64,000 nucleotides of DNA from Candidatus Ozemobacteraceae bacterium (GTDB lineage: Bacteria > Muiribacteriota > Ozemobacteria > Ozemobacterales > Ozemobacteraceae), in contig DAOSOK010000002.1 of assembly GCA_035373905.1 (NCBI GenBank), positions 1-64,000 on the forward strand, read 5' to 3'. Below the pieces are notes generated by a model. The model had not been told where the DNA came from, made no database searches, and saw nothing but the letters and a program-made list of their open reading frames with translations. A program made the translations under genes and the position numbers. Shown one piece after another: positions 9,325 to 16,476 of the stretch. Every line of letters starts with the position of its first letter. The first letter of the stretch is position 1.

Positions 9325-9344
9325 GCAGGGGAAAAATCCCCTGC
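9325..9344. promoter_or_regulatory. Perfect palindrome in the ppdK leader
   Basis: GCAGGGGAAAAATCCCCTGC is a 20-bp inverted repeat centred about 40 nt upstream of the ppdK start and just outside its ribosome site. It could be an RNA hairpin in the 5' leader or a repressor operator. Nothing more can be said from sequence alone. Confidence 0.45.
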
Positions 9345-9498
9345 TTGGCGGAAAAGTCTAGCACAGGCCTGGGTTCAATTCAAGAGATCATGATGAAGAA
9401 TGGCCGGTTCCCGATGGAAAACGTCGCACGGAACCGGTGCCGGGCAACGGGAAGAATGCCTGAAACAGGGGCGGGACCGGGAGAAAATCCGGGCCGGG

Positions 9499-9912
9499 TC
9501 AGCTCGACTGCCGACCCCCGCAAAGTTTTTCGATTTCGGCGATGACGTCGCGCGGATCGAACGGTTTGAGAATGAAACCGTCTGCGCCCGCTTCCAGGGC
9601 ACATTTGCGGTCCTGCTCGAGGGCGAGGGCCGTGATCATGACGACCGGGATGTTCTTCGAGGCGGGGTCGCTCTTGATCAGTTTGCAGACCTGGTACCCG
9701 TCCATTTCAGGCATGGCGATGTCGAGGATGACGAGATCGGGCTGTTCCGCCTTCACCTTCGCGAACGTCTCTTTTGGCGAGACCACTTCGATGCTCTCAT
9801 ACCCGTAGACGTTGAGGATCGTCTTCAGGAGGAGAAGAATCTGCTCCTCGTCGTCTACGATCAGTATGCGTCTGCGGGGGCCGCTGCTTTTCGTCGCGTC
9901 CATCATCATCAT
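9499..9912 (-). CDS. Single-domain response regulator (CheY-like receiver)
   Basis: The 137-aa protein is one receiver domain: acidic pocket in ILIVDDEEQ, phospho-acceptor Asp in LVILDIAMPEMDGYQV, Thr in VVMITAL and Lys in DGFILKPFDP. There is no DNA-binding output, so it should act by protein contact, as in chemotaxis or pilus control. The ORF opens with four ATG codons in a row, so the exact start is uncertain; GGAGAA lies 13 nt before the first. No histidine kinase is adjacent. The gap of about 200 nt to ppdK suggests a separate transcript. Confidence 0.93.
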   Translation of the reverse strand: MMMMDATKSSGPRRRILIVDDEEQILLLLKTILNVYGYESIEVVSPKETFAKVKAEQPDLVILDIAMPEMDGYQVCKLIKSDPASKNIPVVMITALALEQDRKCALEAGADGFILKPFDPRDVIAEIEKLCGGRQSS

Positions 9913-10041
9913 TTGGCGAACGGTTCTCCGGAGTCTGGCTGGAATTTCAGCTTTTATTGCGTTGTCCGGGGTGCCTTCTGACTACACTATGACCGGATAC
10001 CGAAAAATCTATCATCGAGGGGTGCCCTTGTCAACCATACA

Positions 10042-10070
10042 TTGACACGTGCATACGGCGATGTTACCAT
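10042..10070 (+). promoter_or_regulatory. Putative sigma70-type promoter
   Basis: A consensus -35 TTGACA (10042-10047) is followed after 17 nt by TACCAT (10065-10070). The predicted start point falls at about 10077, at or after the likely start codon of the downstream gene, so either the transcript is almost leaderless or the true start codon is further in. Confidence 0.4.
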
Positions 10071-10518
10071 GTTTCGTATGCTGCAGATAGCCGGAAAGCC
10101 CCTTTGGAACTGGATTCTTGCGATCAGCCTCGCCGTCGCGGGATTTTTCGCCGGCATGATGCTTTTCAGTCCGCGCCCGAGAACCATCAGCACGATGCGC
10201 GTCGAGGCTTGCCTCGAAGCCTATATCAGCCATCGGCATACCGGCGATGCCGCGAAGCTCCGCAGCGAGCTCGCTCGTCTTCACCTGAAACCGGCGGAGT
10301 TCGAAAAGATCATCGACCGGTTCATCCATTACCGGATGTCGAAATCCTCACTCGATCAGGCGATGAAGCTGCTCGACGCATTCCGGAGCGGTTACCGGAT
10401 CGTCCCCGAACGGGTCGAATCCCCGACCGACGCTTCCGAACCCTTCGCTCTCGACGCCGAAATTCTCACCGTGTTCAGGACCCGTCCCGAACTCGTGAAA
10501 AAGGCGTTCGAAAGCTGA
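10069..10518 (+). CDS. Membrane-anchored protein of unknown function
   Basis: I do not recognise this protein. It has one N-terminal transmembrane segment (WNWILAISLAVAGFFAGMML) and about 110 cytoplasmic or periplasmic residues rich in helices and charged residues. Start candidates are TTG 10042, ATG 10069 and ATG 10078, none with a clear ribosome site; 10069 is used here. A small integral membrane gene follows after 23 nt and a FecR-domain gene after that, so the three probably form an operon. Confidence 0.65.
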   Translation: MFRMLQIAGKPLWNWILAISLAVAGFFAGMMLFSPRPRTISTMRVEACLEAYISHRHTGDAAKLRSELARLHLKPAEFEKIIDRFIHYRMSKSSLDQAMKLLDAFRSGYRIVPERVESPTDASEPFALDAEILTVFRTRPELVKKAFES

Positions 10519-10541
10519 ACCGATGAAACGAGGAGGCTGAC

Positions 10542-11087
10542 TTGCAGAACCTGCCGCGCTTCTTGCAGAAGATCGTCACCCTGGCGTTTTCCTTTCTCGT
10601 CTTCATCACGGTTCTCCTGTTGAGCAGCAAACATCGCCAACTGCTGACGAACGTCGGCATGATCCTGATGATCACGGTCGTGTACGTCGAGGTGCTGATG
10701 ATTCGCGATCATCTCTGGCTGATCGAGGGTAGCCTGAGCGAGGCTCGGCGCTGGCGTGACGCGTTCTTCTCCAAGCAGACGATGCGGCAGCAGCGCCTGA
10801 GAAAGCTCATCACCGTCCTCTTCGCGACGGTGATTTTCTCGTGCGTGTTCGTCTATACGAAAAGCGAGAACGAGTTGTTCACCTTTCTCGGCACCGTTCT
10901 CATGATCACCGTTCTGTATTTCGAAGTCCTGACGATTCGCGATGAGGTGCTCTCCCTCTCGTCGAGCCTCAAGGCGCACGAGATCGCGGAAGCAGCAAAA
11001 AAAGAGGTTGCGCCCCCGGACGAAGCCGTTCGGCCGGGAACGGAGCCCTCCGATTCGCCGCCGCCCGCCCCGCAGGACAACCGCTGA
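10542..11087 (+). CDS. Four-helix membrane protein with internal duplication
   Basis: The TTG at 10542 is preceded by GAGGAGG and is a convincing start. The 181-aa product has four transmembrane segments arranged as two related halves: TNVGMILMITVVYVEVLMI in the first and FLGTVLMITVLYFEVLTIR in the second, each preceded by another hydrophobic helix and followed by an amphipathic stretch. The C-terminal 45 residues are Pro/Glu-rich and soluble. I do not recognise the family. It lies between an anchored unknown protein and a FecR-domain protein. Confidence 0.75.
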   Translation: MQNLPRFLQKIVTLAFSFLVFITVLLLSSKHRQLLTNVGMILMITVVYVEVLMIRDHLWLIEGSLSEARRWRDAFFSKQTMRQQRLRKLITVLFATVIFSCVFVYTKSENELFTFLGTVLMITVLYFEVLTIRDEVLSLSSSLKAHEIAEAAKKEVAPPDEAVRPGTEPSDSPPPAPQDNR

Positions 11088-11090
11088 GCG

Positions 11091-12011
11091 ATGCCCCGCC
11101 CTTCTTCCTTCGTGAGACGCGTCGGAACTGGGCTTGCCATGCTCGTTCTGTTATCCCCCCTTTCCGGGAACCTCGAAGCGAAAGAGACCGGCCCGGTTTG
11201 GCGGCAGATCTCCGGCGTCGCCACCGAAACCGTGTTTCTCCGGCGCGGAAACGGATCAATCCGGATTCCTGACGGCATGCCCACGCTGGCCGCCGGCGAC
11301 CTGGTTCGGACCAGGCCGTTTCTCCATACGGAGCTTGCTTCCATGACCGAGTTTGTCCGCGCCGGAGCGGGGGACAAGCTGGAACTCTACCCCGGCTCGG
11401 TTCTTGCCCTCGGGAGGAACGCGCTGCGACTCGATCTCGGTCGCATGCGGCTCGTCGCCTCGGGCGGCGTCGGTCTGTCGGTCGATATCCGGCGGGGCGT
11501 CGTCGAGATGCCCGACGGGGAGCTGCTCCTCGAGACCTCCCCGGCCGGCGACGTAACGCTCGCCCTTCGTCGCGGAACGGGCTGGATCAAGATGGACGAT
11601 CGCACGATCGGGAAACTCTCGCCGGGAAAACAATACTATATTCCAAAATATGGAACTCCCGAAAAACCCGTCGATGCCGGCCGGATGTGGGAGGCTCCCC
11701 CTGTCTTCTGGCGGATGCCGCAACCGCCGGCCCCGTCCCGCCCGGACGTCCCGGACGAGGACGAGACGGCTTCCGAGACCGACGATCTCGCCTCGGGAAC
11801 GGAGGTGCCCGCCTCCGATACCGGGGACCTCGCGACCCGCACGGACGATCTCGCCCCCGTTGCCTCGCCGACGGCGGATCCGGCGTCGACGGAAGGCGAT
11901 GTCCCGCCGCTTGCAACCGGTGCGACGCAGGATGTGACGGTTCCCTCGGCCGCGCATCCCGGCGCGGCCGTCGTCTCGACTCCGGTCGAACAGCCCGTTT
12001 CCGGAGAATAA
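11091..12011 (+). CDS. Exported FecR-domain protein with acidic low-complexity tail
   Basis: The 306-aa product begins with a signal peptide (VGTGLAMLVLLSPLSGNLEA) and has a FecR-like beta domain (LAAGDLVRTRPFLHTEL ... ASGGVGLSVDIRRGVVEM) ending near residue 190. The rest is a Pro/Asp/Thr/Ser-rich tail with loose repeats such as SGTEVPASDTGDLATRTDDL. FecR domains outside iron signalling occur in surface or scaffold proteins, and no sigma factor is adjacent. It starts 3 nt after the preceding gene. An AT-rich box at 11626-11655 encodes KQYYIPKYG. Confidence 0.75.
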   Translation: MPRPSSFVRRVGTGLAMLVLLSPLSGNLEAKETGPVWRQISGVATETVFLRRGNGSIRIPDGMPTLAAGDLVRTRPFLHTELASMTEFVRAGAGDKLELYPGSVLALGRNALRLDLGRMRLVASGGVGLSVDIRRGVVEMPDGELLLETSPAGDVTLALRRGTGWIKMDDRTIGKLSPGKQYYIPKYGTPEKPVDAGRMWEAPPVFWRMPQPPAPSRPDVPDEDETASETDDLASGTEVPASDTGDLATRTDDLAPVASPTADPASTEGDVPPLATGATQDVTVPSAAHPGAAVVSTPVEQPVSGE

Positions 12012-12138
12012 CGGGACCGGGGGCTTCTTTCGCGACCCTTGTTTGTCTCCCCTTCACAAAGCTCCGACTTCTGCCGATAGGATGTGGCGCCGCCAGATGC
12101 GCGGACATGCACCCAGCGGAACATACCGGAGAACTGCC

Positions 12139-12210
12139 ATGATCCTTTTCTGGATTCTATCTGTCGTGACTGTCGGTCTGATCGTGAAGGAGGCTTACCA
12201 CCATGTTTAG
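12139..12210 (+). CDS. Tiny hydrophobic peptide (23 aa)
   Basis: The frame encodes a single hydrophobic helix, MILFWILSVVTVGLIVKEAY, plus HHV. GGAGA lies 6 nt upstream. It overlaps the next tiny ORF by 8 nt, an arrangement common for coupled small membrane peptides. It is too short for homology arguments and its reality rests on the ribosome sites and the coupling. Confidence 0.4.
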   Translation: MILFWILSVVTVGLIVKEAYHHV

Positions 12211-12274
12211 GCGCATCATTTTGTATGCCCTCGTATCGATGTTCTGGGCGACGAGCCTCGCAGGCTGCATGTGA
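12203..12274 (+). CDS. Tiny lipoprotein-like peptide (23 aa)
   Basis: The ATG has an excellent ribosome site (GAAGGAGG, 9 nt spacing). The peptide MFRRIILYALVSMFWATSLA ends in GCM, so LAGC forms a lipobox with almost nothing after the cysteine. This resembles entericidin-like or lysis-type mini lipoproteins in layout, although the sequence is not recognisably one of them. It overlaps the preceding tiny ORF and is followed by a strong hairpin. Confidence 0.45.
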   Translation: MFRRIILYALVSMFWATSLAGCM

Positions 12275-12298
12275 CGAACATGACGTTGCCCGAAACGA

Positions 12299-12329
12299 CG
12301 AACCGGGTTCCTGAACGGAACCCGGTTCG
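12299..12329. terminator. Bidirectional hairpin between convergent genes
   Basis: A 13-bp perfect stem (CGAACCGGGTTCC, 12299-12311, with its complement at 12317-12329) and a 5-nt loop lie between the tiny plus-strand ORFs and the end of the DeoC fusion gene. There is no long T run, so it may be a weak or RNA-stabilising terminator for both directions. Confidence 0.6.
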
Positions 12330-12352
12330 CTGTATGAGGCGACCGTGTGTGC

Positions 12353-13858
12353 TTAGTAGCCCTTGGCGCCGCCGGTGGCGGGCGCGTCGCCGCGGATGAT
12401 GGCGACGGAGGCGCTTGCGCCGATGCGGGTGGCGCCGGCGGCGACCATCTGCTGGGCGGTCTGGGTGTCGCGGATGCCGCCGCTGGCCTTCACGCCCATG
12501 GACGGGCCGACGGTCTTGCGCATGAGAGCGATGTCGGCGGCCGTTGCGCCGCCCGAGCTGAAGCCGGTCGATGTTTTCACAAAGTCGGCGCCGGCGGCCT
12601 TCGCCAGCTCGCAGCCCTTCACCTTCTCTTCATCGGTCAGAAGAGAGGTTTCGAGGATGACCTTGACGGTGTGGCCGTTGGCGGCCTCGACGACGCGGGC
12701 GATGTCGTTCTTGACCAATTCGTAATCCTTCGACTTGAGGGCTCCGACGTTGATGACCATGTCGATCTCGTCGGCGCCGTTCGCGATCGCATCGCGAGTT
12801 TCCATCGCCTTGGTGAACGAGGAGGTGGCCCCGAGCGGGAAGCCGACGACGGTGCAGACCATGACGCCGCTGCCGGCGAGCAGCTTCGCGGCGAGGCCGA
12901 CGTAGGCCGGATTGACGCAGACCGATGCGAACCGCGACTGGCGGGCTTCTTCGCACAGTTTCGTGATCTCGGCGGTCGTGGCGGTGGGCTTGAGCAGGGT
13001 GTGGTCGATGTAGCGCGCCAGTTCCGCGGGAGGGACGAGGGCGTCGTGGCCCTTTTCGATGCGGTCGGCGCCGGCGGCGATGACCTGCTTCACCGAGGAG
13101 GGGCAGTTGGAGGCGCAGCTTCCGTAGGTGCGGGGGCAGTTGTCGCGGAGGCACGAGCCGGAACCCTGCGCCTGGTCGGCTTTCGCCGGGAGGGGCGAGA
13201 AGGCGGGCGTCGACGAGACGGTTCCGGTCGAGCAGGAGCCGCAGCCGCCGGTTCCCGTGCATGTGGCGCACTTGTGCTCGGGCTTCACGACGATGGTGCC
13301 GCGGCCGAAGCGAACGCCCATCCCTTCGAGATCGCGTCGGAAGCTGTCGATCTTGCGGGCGATGCCGGACGGGAAGTAGCGCGACGCATCGAGCAGGGAT
13401 TCGTCCGTCACCGTAACGGGAATCCCTTCGCACAGGGCGTAAGAGATGACCTGGGTCGCGTAGCTGTCGGCGATCAGATTCGCCGCCTTGGAAAGCGTGT
13501 TCAGCGAGAGCGACGGGATAACCAGTTCGCTGATGCCGCGGATCGCGTCGCAGGCGTTCATGGTGCGTGAGGTATGCACCTGGACGGAGCCGCCGAGATT
13601 TTTGACGCCGACGTTCTCGACCATGTAGTCGGAAACGAGCAGTCGGCCGCCCTGCGGAACGACGGCGCCGATCTGCTGCATCACCTGATCGACGACTTTG
13701 AAGTTCGCCGTCACGAGGACCGCGACGCACCCCGACGCCGTGGGTCGGCCCTGCGAGCCCGCCGCCTGGGGCGGGGTGTATGAGCCGCCGCGATTCGAGG
13801 ACTGGGATTTGAGCTTCAACATCACTTCACGGGCGATCTGTTCTACGATCTGTTCCAT
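12353..13858 (-). CDS. deoC: Microcompartment encapsulation peptide-flavoprotein-DeoC fusion
   Basis: This 501-aa protein has four parts. Residues 1-18 (MEQIVEQIAREVMLKLKS) form an amphipathic helix like a microcompartment encapsulation peptide, followed by a Gly/Pro/Ser linker. Residues about 43-190 look like a flavoprotein-family domain (IPSLSLNTLSKAANLIADS). Residues about 195-252 are Cys-rich (CATCTGTGGCGSC and CLRDNCPRTYGSCASNC). Residues about 270-495 are deoxyribose-phosphate aldolase, with the Schiff-base Lys in FVKTSTGF, Asp in DEIDMVINVGAL and the second Lys in GVKASGGIR. DeoC cleaves deoxyribose 5-phosphate to glyceraldehyde 3-phosphate and acetaldehyde. Two EutN/CcmL shell-vertex genes lie directly upstream, supporting location inside a microcompartment that contains the aldehyde. 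The Cys-rich linker may bind metal or an Fe-S cluster. Confidence 0.9.
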   Translation of the reverse strand: MEQIVEQIAREVMLKLKSQSSNRGGSYTPPQAAGSQGRPTASGCVAVLVTANFKVVDQVMQQIGAVVPQGGRLLVSDYMVENVGVKNLGGSVQVHTSRTMNACDAIRGISELVIPSLSLNTLSKAANLIADSYATQVISYALCEGIPVTVTDESLLDASRYFPSGIARKIDSFRRDLEGMGVRFGRGTIVVKPEHKCATCTGTGGCGSCSTGTVSSTPAFSPLPAKADQAQGSGSCLRDNCPRTYGSCASNCPSSVKQVIAAGADRIEKGHDALVPPAELARYIDHTLLKPTATTAEITKLCEEARQSRFASVCVNPAYVGLAAKLLAGSGVMVCTVVGFPLGATSSFTKAMETRDAIANGADEIDMVINVGALKSKDYELVKNDIARVVEAANGHTVKVILETSLLTDEEKVKGCELAKAAGADFVKTSTGFSSGGATAADIALMRKTVGPSMGVKASGGIRDTQTAQQMVAAGATRIGASASVAIIRGDAPATGGAKGY

Positions 13859-13873
13859 GTCAACGTCTCCTGG

Positions 13874-14182
13874 TCAGCGGGTGGCTTCGGTCGATTTGTC
13901 GAAAATGCATGCGTCGTGGAGGTGTATCGCGTCGACGATGCCCACGATCGCGGCATCGGCGGCGGCTTCCTTGATGCCCAGCATCTGCTGGACGGAACTG
14001 CCTTCCTTCATGATCATCACGAGTTCGTCTATATCTGAGCCTATAAAATCAATGCACAGCACCTCTGAGCCCTGCGGCTTCAGCCCCATGTCGACGGGCT
14101 GGACGAGCAGCAGCGGGTGCGCGTCGAAAACGCGGTTCTTGACGGTCGATACGACCTTTTTGACGACTCTTCCGATCTGCAT
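13874..14182 (-). CDS. EutN/CcmL family microcompartment vertex protein (second copy)
   Basis: The 102-aa product (start MQIGRVVKKVVSTVK) fits the pentameric EutN/CcmL family that caps the vertices of microcompartment shells: N-terminal G-x-V strand, central ...VDMGL ... DFIGSDIDELVMIM-type strand pair and the C-terminal AAIVGIVDAI. It starts 2 nt after the stop of the first EutN gene and lies 15 nt before the DeoC fusion. The usual GxG of the pore loop is replaced by GSD, and this section coincides with an AT-rich box at 14028-14052. Longer upstream starts in this frame run through the neighbouring gene and are rejected. Confidence 0.88.
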   Translation of the reverse strand: MQIGRVVKKVVSTVKNRVFDAHPLLLVQPVDMGLKPQGSEVLCIDFIGSDIDELVMIMKEGSSVQQMLGIKEAAADAAIVGIVDAIHLHDACIFDKSTEATR

Positions 14183-14184
14183 GG

Positions 14185-14451
14185 TCAGCGCTCGATCGAG
14201 TCTACGATGCCGATGATGGTGGCATCCGACGGGGGGCGCTGCCTGCCGGGGAAGGGGAGGGCGGCTTCGCCGCCGCCGCACAGGAAGACGGTTTCGCCTG
14301 CCCCGGCCCCGATCGAGTCTGTCGCGACGAACGGCTTGCCCCTGGGGTTGCCGCTTCCGTCGATGGCTGTGACGATGAGGAGCTTCAGCCCCTCCATCAT
14401 GTGGTCTTTCTGGGTGCAGACCACGCGCCCGAGAACGCGCCCGAGATACAT
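14185..14451 (-). CDS. EutN/CcmL family microcompartment vertex protein (first copy)
   Basis: This 88-aa protein (MYLGRVLGRVVCTQKDHMME, then LLIVTAID, FVATDSIGAGAGETVFLCGG and ATIIGIVDSIE) is a clear EutN/CcmL pentamer subunit with the conserved D-x-IGAGxGxxV loop. It is the first gene of the three-gene microcompartment set. No BMC-H or BMC-T shell protein occurs in this window, so a working shell would need genes elsewhere. Confidence 0.93.
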   Translation of the reverse strand: MYLGRVLGRVVCTQKDHMMEGLKLLIVTAIDGSGNPRGKPFVATDSIGAGAGETVFLCGGGEAALPFPGRQRPPSDATIIGIVDSIER

Positions 14452-14704
14452 GCCGACTCCGGTTCCAGTGTGAAATGACGGCCAGCGGCCGGTACGTTGT
14501 CCACTCTACCAGAACCCCGACCCCCATGCAATATCCCTCGCGGCGTGACACCGGGTTCATACGTTTGTCTGGTCCCTGGCTGAGCCCGGGGCCTCCTTCC
14601 CTCGAGGGTGAACGCCTCGACGCGCGCTCGAACGTACGGGTGGGATTGAATTTCGGGTCGGGGTGGAGCATCATGGAAAGGCATCAATTTTCGAGGAGGC
14701 GCGC
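14452..14704. other. Divergent intergenic region between microcompartment genes and HAD gene
   Basis: This 253-nt gap separates the minus-strand eutN operon from the plus-strand HAD gene and must hold promoters for both. I see no well-conserved -35/-10 pair or hairpin. The only clear element is GAGGAGG at about 14693-14699, the ribosome site of the HAD gene. Confidence 0.5.
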
Positions 14705-15349
14705 ATGAAGCCGCTGAGTCACCGTTACGACGCCTTCATCTGGGACTGGAACGGCACCCTGATCGACGACGTGAGGGTCTGCGTCGAGATTCTCAACCGC
14801 AGTCTCGCGTCGCGGGGATTGCCTCAACTGTCCGCTGAAAAATATCTTGAGATATTTGAATTTCCCGTGATCAATTTCTACCGAAGCGCCGGGTTCGACT
14901 TTTCGAGCGAGCCGTTCGAGAAGATCGGCAGAGAGTATATCAATGCCTATGAATCGGCCATGTTCGGCTGCCATCTCCACGAAGGGGCCAGGGATCTGCT
15001 CGACCGGCTTCGCTCAGAGGGAAAACAGCAATACGTTCTTTCGGCCCTGTTCGAACGCGATCTGAAACGCATCATCGAGCATTTCGATCTGGCCGGCTAC
15101 TTCGCGGCGGTTCGCGGCCTCCCGGACCAGTATGCGGCCAGCAAGATCGAGCTGGGAAAACGCCTCGTGCAGGAGTGCGGCGTCGACACGGCCCGAACCC
15201 TGATGATCGGCGACACGCTGCACGATCTCGAGACGGCGCGCCAGCTCGGCATCGACTGCGTCCTGGTGGCCGCCGGCCACAATTCGCACGCCCGGCTCGC
15301 GACCGGCGGCGTTCCCGTCTATCGCTCTCTCGACGAACTGGAGTTCTGA
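14705..15349 (+). CDS. HAD-superfamily phosphatase (phosphoglycolate phosphatase-like)
   Basis: The ATG at 14705 has GAGGAGG 6 nt upstream. The 214-aa protein has HAD motif I as DWNGTLIDD (nucleophile Asp in FIWDWNGT), a helical cap (residues 20-90), a Ser motif II (VLSALF), Lys in AASKIELGKRL and the acidic motif MIGDTLHDLETARQLG. This is the class I (Gph/PGMB-like) layout, hydrolysing small sugar phosphates, but the substrate cannot be read from sequence. An AT-rich perfect inverted repeat, AAATATCTTGAGATATTT, sits inside the gene near 14840-14857. Confidence 0.88.
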   Translation: MKPLSHRYDAFIWDWNGTLIDDVRVCVEILNRSLASRGLPQLSAEKYLEIFEFPVINFYRSAGFDFSSEPFEKIGREYINAYESAMFGCHLHEGARDLLDRLRSEGKQQYVLSALFERDLKRIIEHFDLAGYFAAVRGLPDQYAASKIELGKRLVQECGVDTARTLMIGDTLHDLETARQLGIDCVLVAAGHNSHARLATGGVPVYRSLDELEF

Positions 15350-15374
15350 CCGGGGGAGCGTCCGCCCGGAGCGG

Positions 15375-15572
15375 TCAGGCCCGGACGTCGATCTTCTGTC
15401 CCAGCCGCGGCAGGGGAATGCCCCGGTTCTGCTGCGCCGGAACCGGCTTCGGTTCTGCCGGTTGCGCTCGAGCCGGTTGGGCGTCGTTCGGACGTTCGAC
15501 GGTCGCCGGCGGGACCTCGCGGCGAAGCATCCAGGGCGGCTGGTAGGTCGTGTTCTGTGAGATGCGGTCCAT
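15375..15572 (-). CDS. Small Pro-rich hypothetical protein (65 aa)
   Basis: The frame encodes 65 aa rich in Pro, Ala, Gln and Arg, starting MDRISQNTTYQPPWMLRREV and ending PRLGQKIDVRA. GAGG sits about 8 nt before the ATG. It lies between the HAD gene and the PPDK regulator with little free space. I do not recognise it, and a coding shadow cannot be fully excluded. Confidence 0.45.
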   Translation of the reverse strand: MDRISQNTTYQPPWMLRREVPPATVERPNDAQPARAQPAEPKPVPAQQNRGIPLPRLGQKIDVRA

Positions 15573-15633
15573 GGGTTTCCCTCACGGCTGAAATGCGTTC
15601 CGGACCAATCGTACCCGAAGGGATTCTCCTCTG

Positions 15634-16476
15634 TCAAACGGGAGGCGCCCGCCGGGGATCGGAAACCGCTCCGAGGCGCTTGATGATCTCGTTCGCGCTC
15701 GCCTCGACGGTCTTGTCGGTCACGTCCATCACCTCGAAGCCGCCTTTCGCGAAGAGTCTTCCGGCGAACTCGAGTTCCTCGACGACCTTGGCGGGCTCGA
15801 CGTAATCGGTTCGCTCCCTCATGCCGAGCATGCCGCTCCGGTGCCTCCTGAACGTGAGAAGACGGTCGGGGGACAGGGTCAGCCCGATGACCCGGGAGGC
15901 ATCCTGCCGGAAGAGGATGTCCGGGATCTCCAGGCCGGGGACGATTGGGAAGTTGGCGACTTTCCAGCCGAGGACGGAGAGATAGATGCTGAGGGGCGTT
16001 TTCCCGGTGCGCGAGACGCCGAGGAGAAGGATATCCGCCTCATGCCAGGTTTCCTGGTTGCGGCCGTCGTCGTGGGACATGGTGAACTCGATCGCGGCCA
16101 CGCGGTCGAAATATTCCCTGTGAAGTCGTCTGTACAAGCCGGGTTGGCCGAGGGGCGGCATGTTGAGCCTCTTCGCCAGCGTGTCGAGGAGGGGGCCCGT
16201 GATATCCAGGGCCGTGATGCCGCGCCTGTCGGCGAGCTTCCGCATGTATCCGCCGAGCCCGGCGTCGACGAGGGAAAAGACGATGATGCCGTCCGATTCC
16301 GCGGCGAGGTCCGCGGCGCGATCGAGTTGGGCGCTTTCCCGGACATTCCCGAGGGTGACGACCTCAACGCTGGCGTCGGGAAACTGCGCGAGGACGGTGT
16401 TCACAACCTGCTCGCCGCACGCCCCGACGCCTCCCGACACGACGAAGATCCTGCAGATGCCGCCTGGTTTGCTCAT
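15634..16476 (-). CDS. ppsR: PPDK/PEP synthase regulatory protein (DUF299, kinase-pyrophosphorylase)
   Basis: The 280-aa protein belongs to the PpsR/PDRP family, which inactivates PPDK or PEP synthase by ADP-dependent phosphorylation of an active-site Thr and reactivates it by phosphate-dependent dephosphorylation. Visible marks are the N-terminal IFVVSGGVGACGEQVVNTVL and the P-loop-like GVSRTGKTPLSIYLSVLGWK, with FPIVPG and GLTLSPDRL later. Its natural target, PPDK, is encoded at 6.5-9.3 kb. Its ATG overlaps the stop of the large cyclase gene as ATGA, so the two are translationally coupled. Confidence 0.93.
   Translation of the reverse strand: MSKPGGICRIFVVSGGVGACGEQVVNTVLAQFPDASVEVVTLGNVRESAQLDRAADLAAESDGIIVFSLVDAGLGGYMRKLADRRGITALDITGPLLDTLAKRLNMPPLGQPGLYRRLHREYFDRVAAIEFTMSHDDGRNQETWHEADILLLGVSRTGKTPLSIYLSVLGWKVANFPIVPGLEIPDILFRQDASRVIGLTLSPDRLLTFRRHRSGMLGMRERTDYVEPAKVVEELEFAGRLFAKGGFEVMDVTDKTVEASANEIIKRLGAVSDPRRAPPV

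Noticed and set aside
6494..9361. A 955-codon open frame on the plus strand opposite ppdK
   Set aside because: It is antisense to an unmistakable PPDK and its sequence is rich in Leu/Val/Glu/Asp/Arg as expected for a codon-bias shadow in GC-rich DNA; no domain is recognisable.
14183..14674. An extended 266-codon frame for the second EutN protein
   Set aside because: The extension runs out of frame through the first eutN gene; the EutN domain itself starts at 14182.
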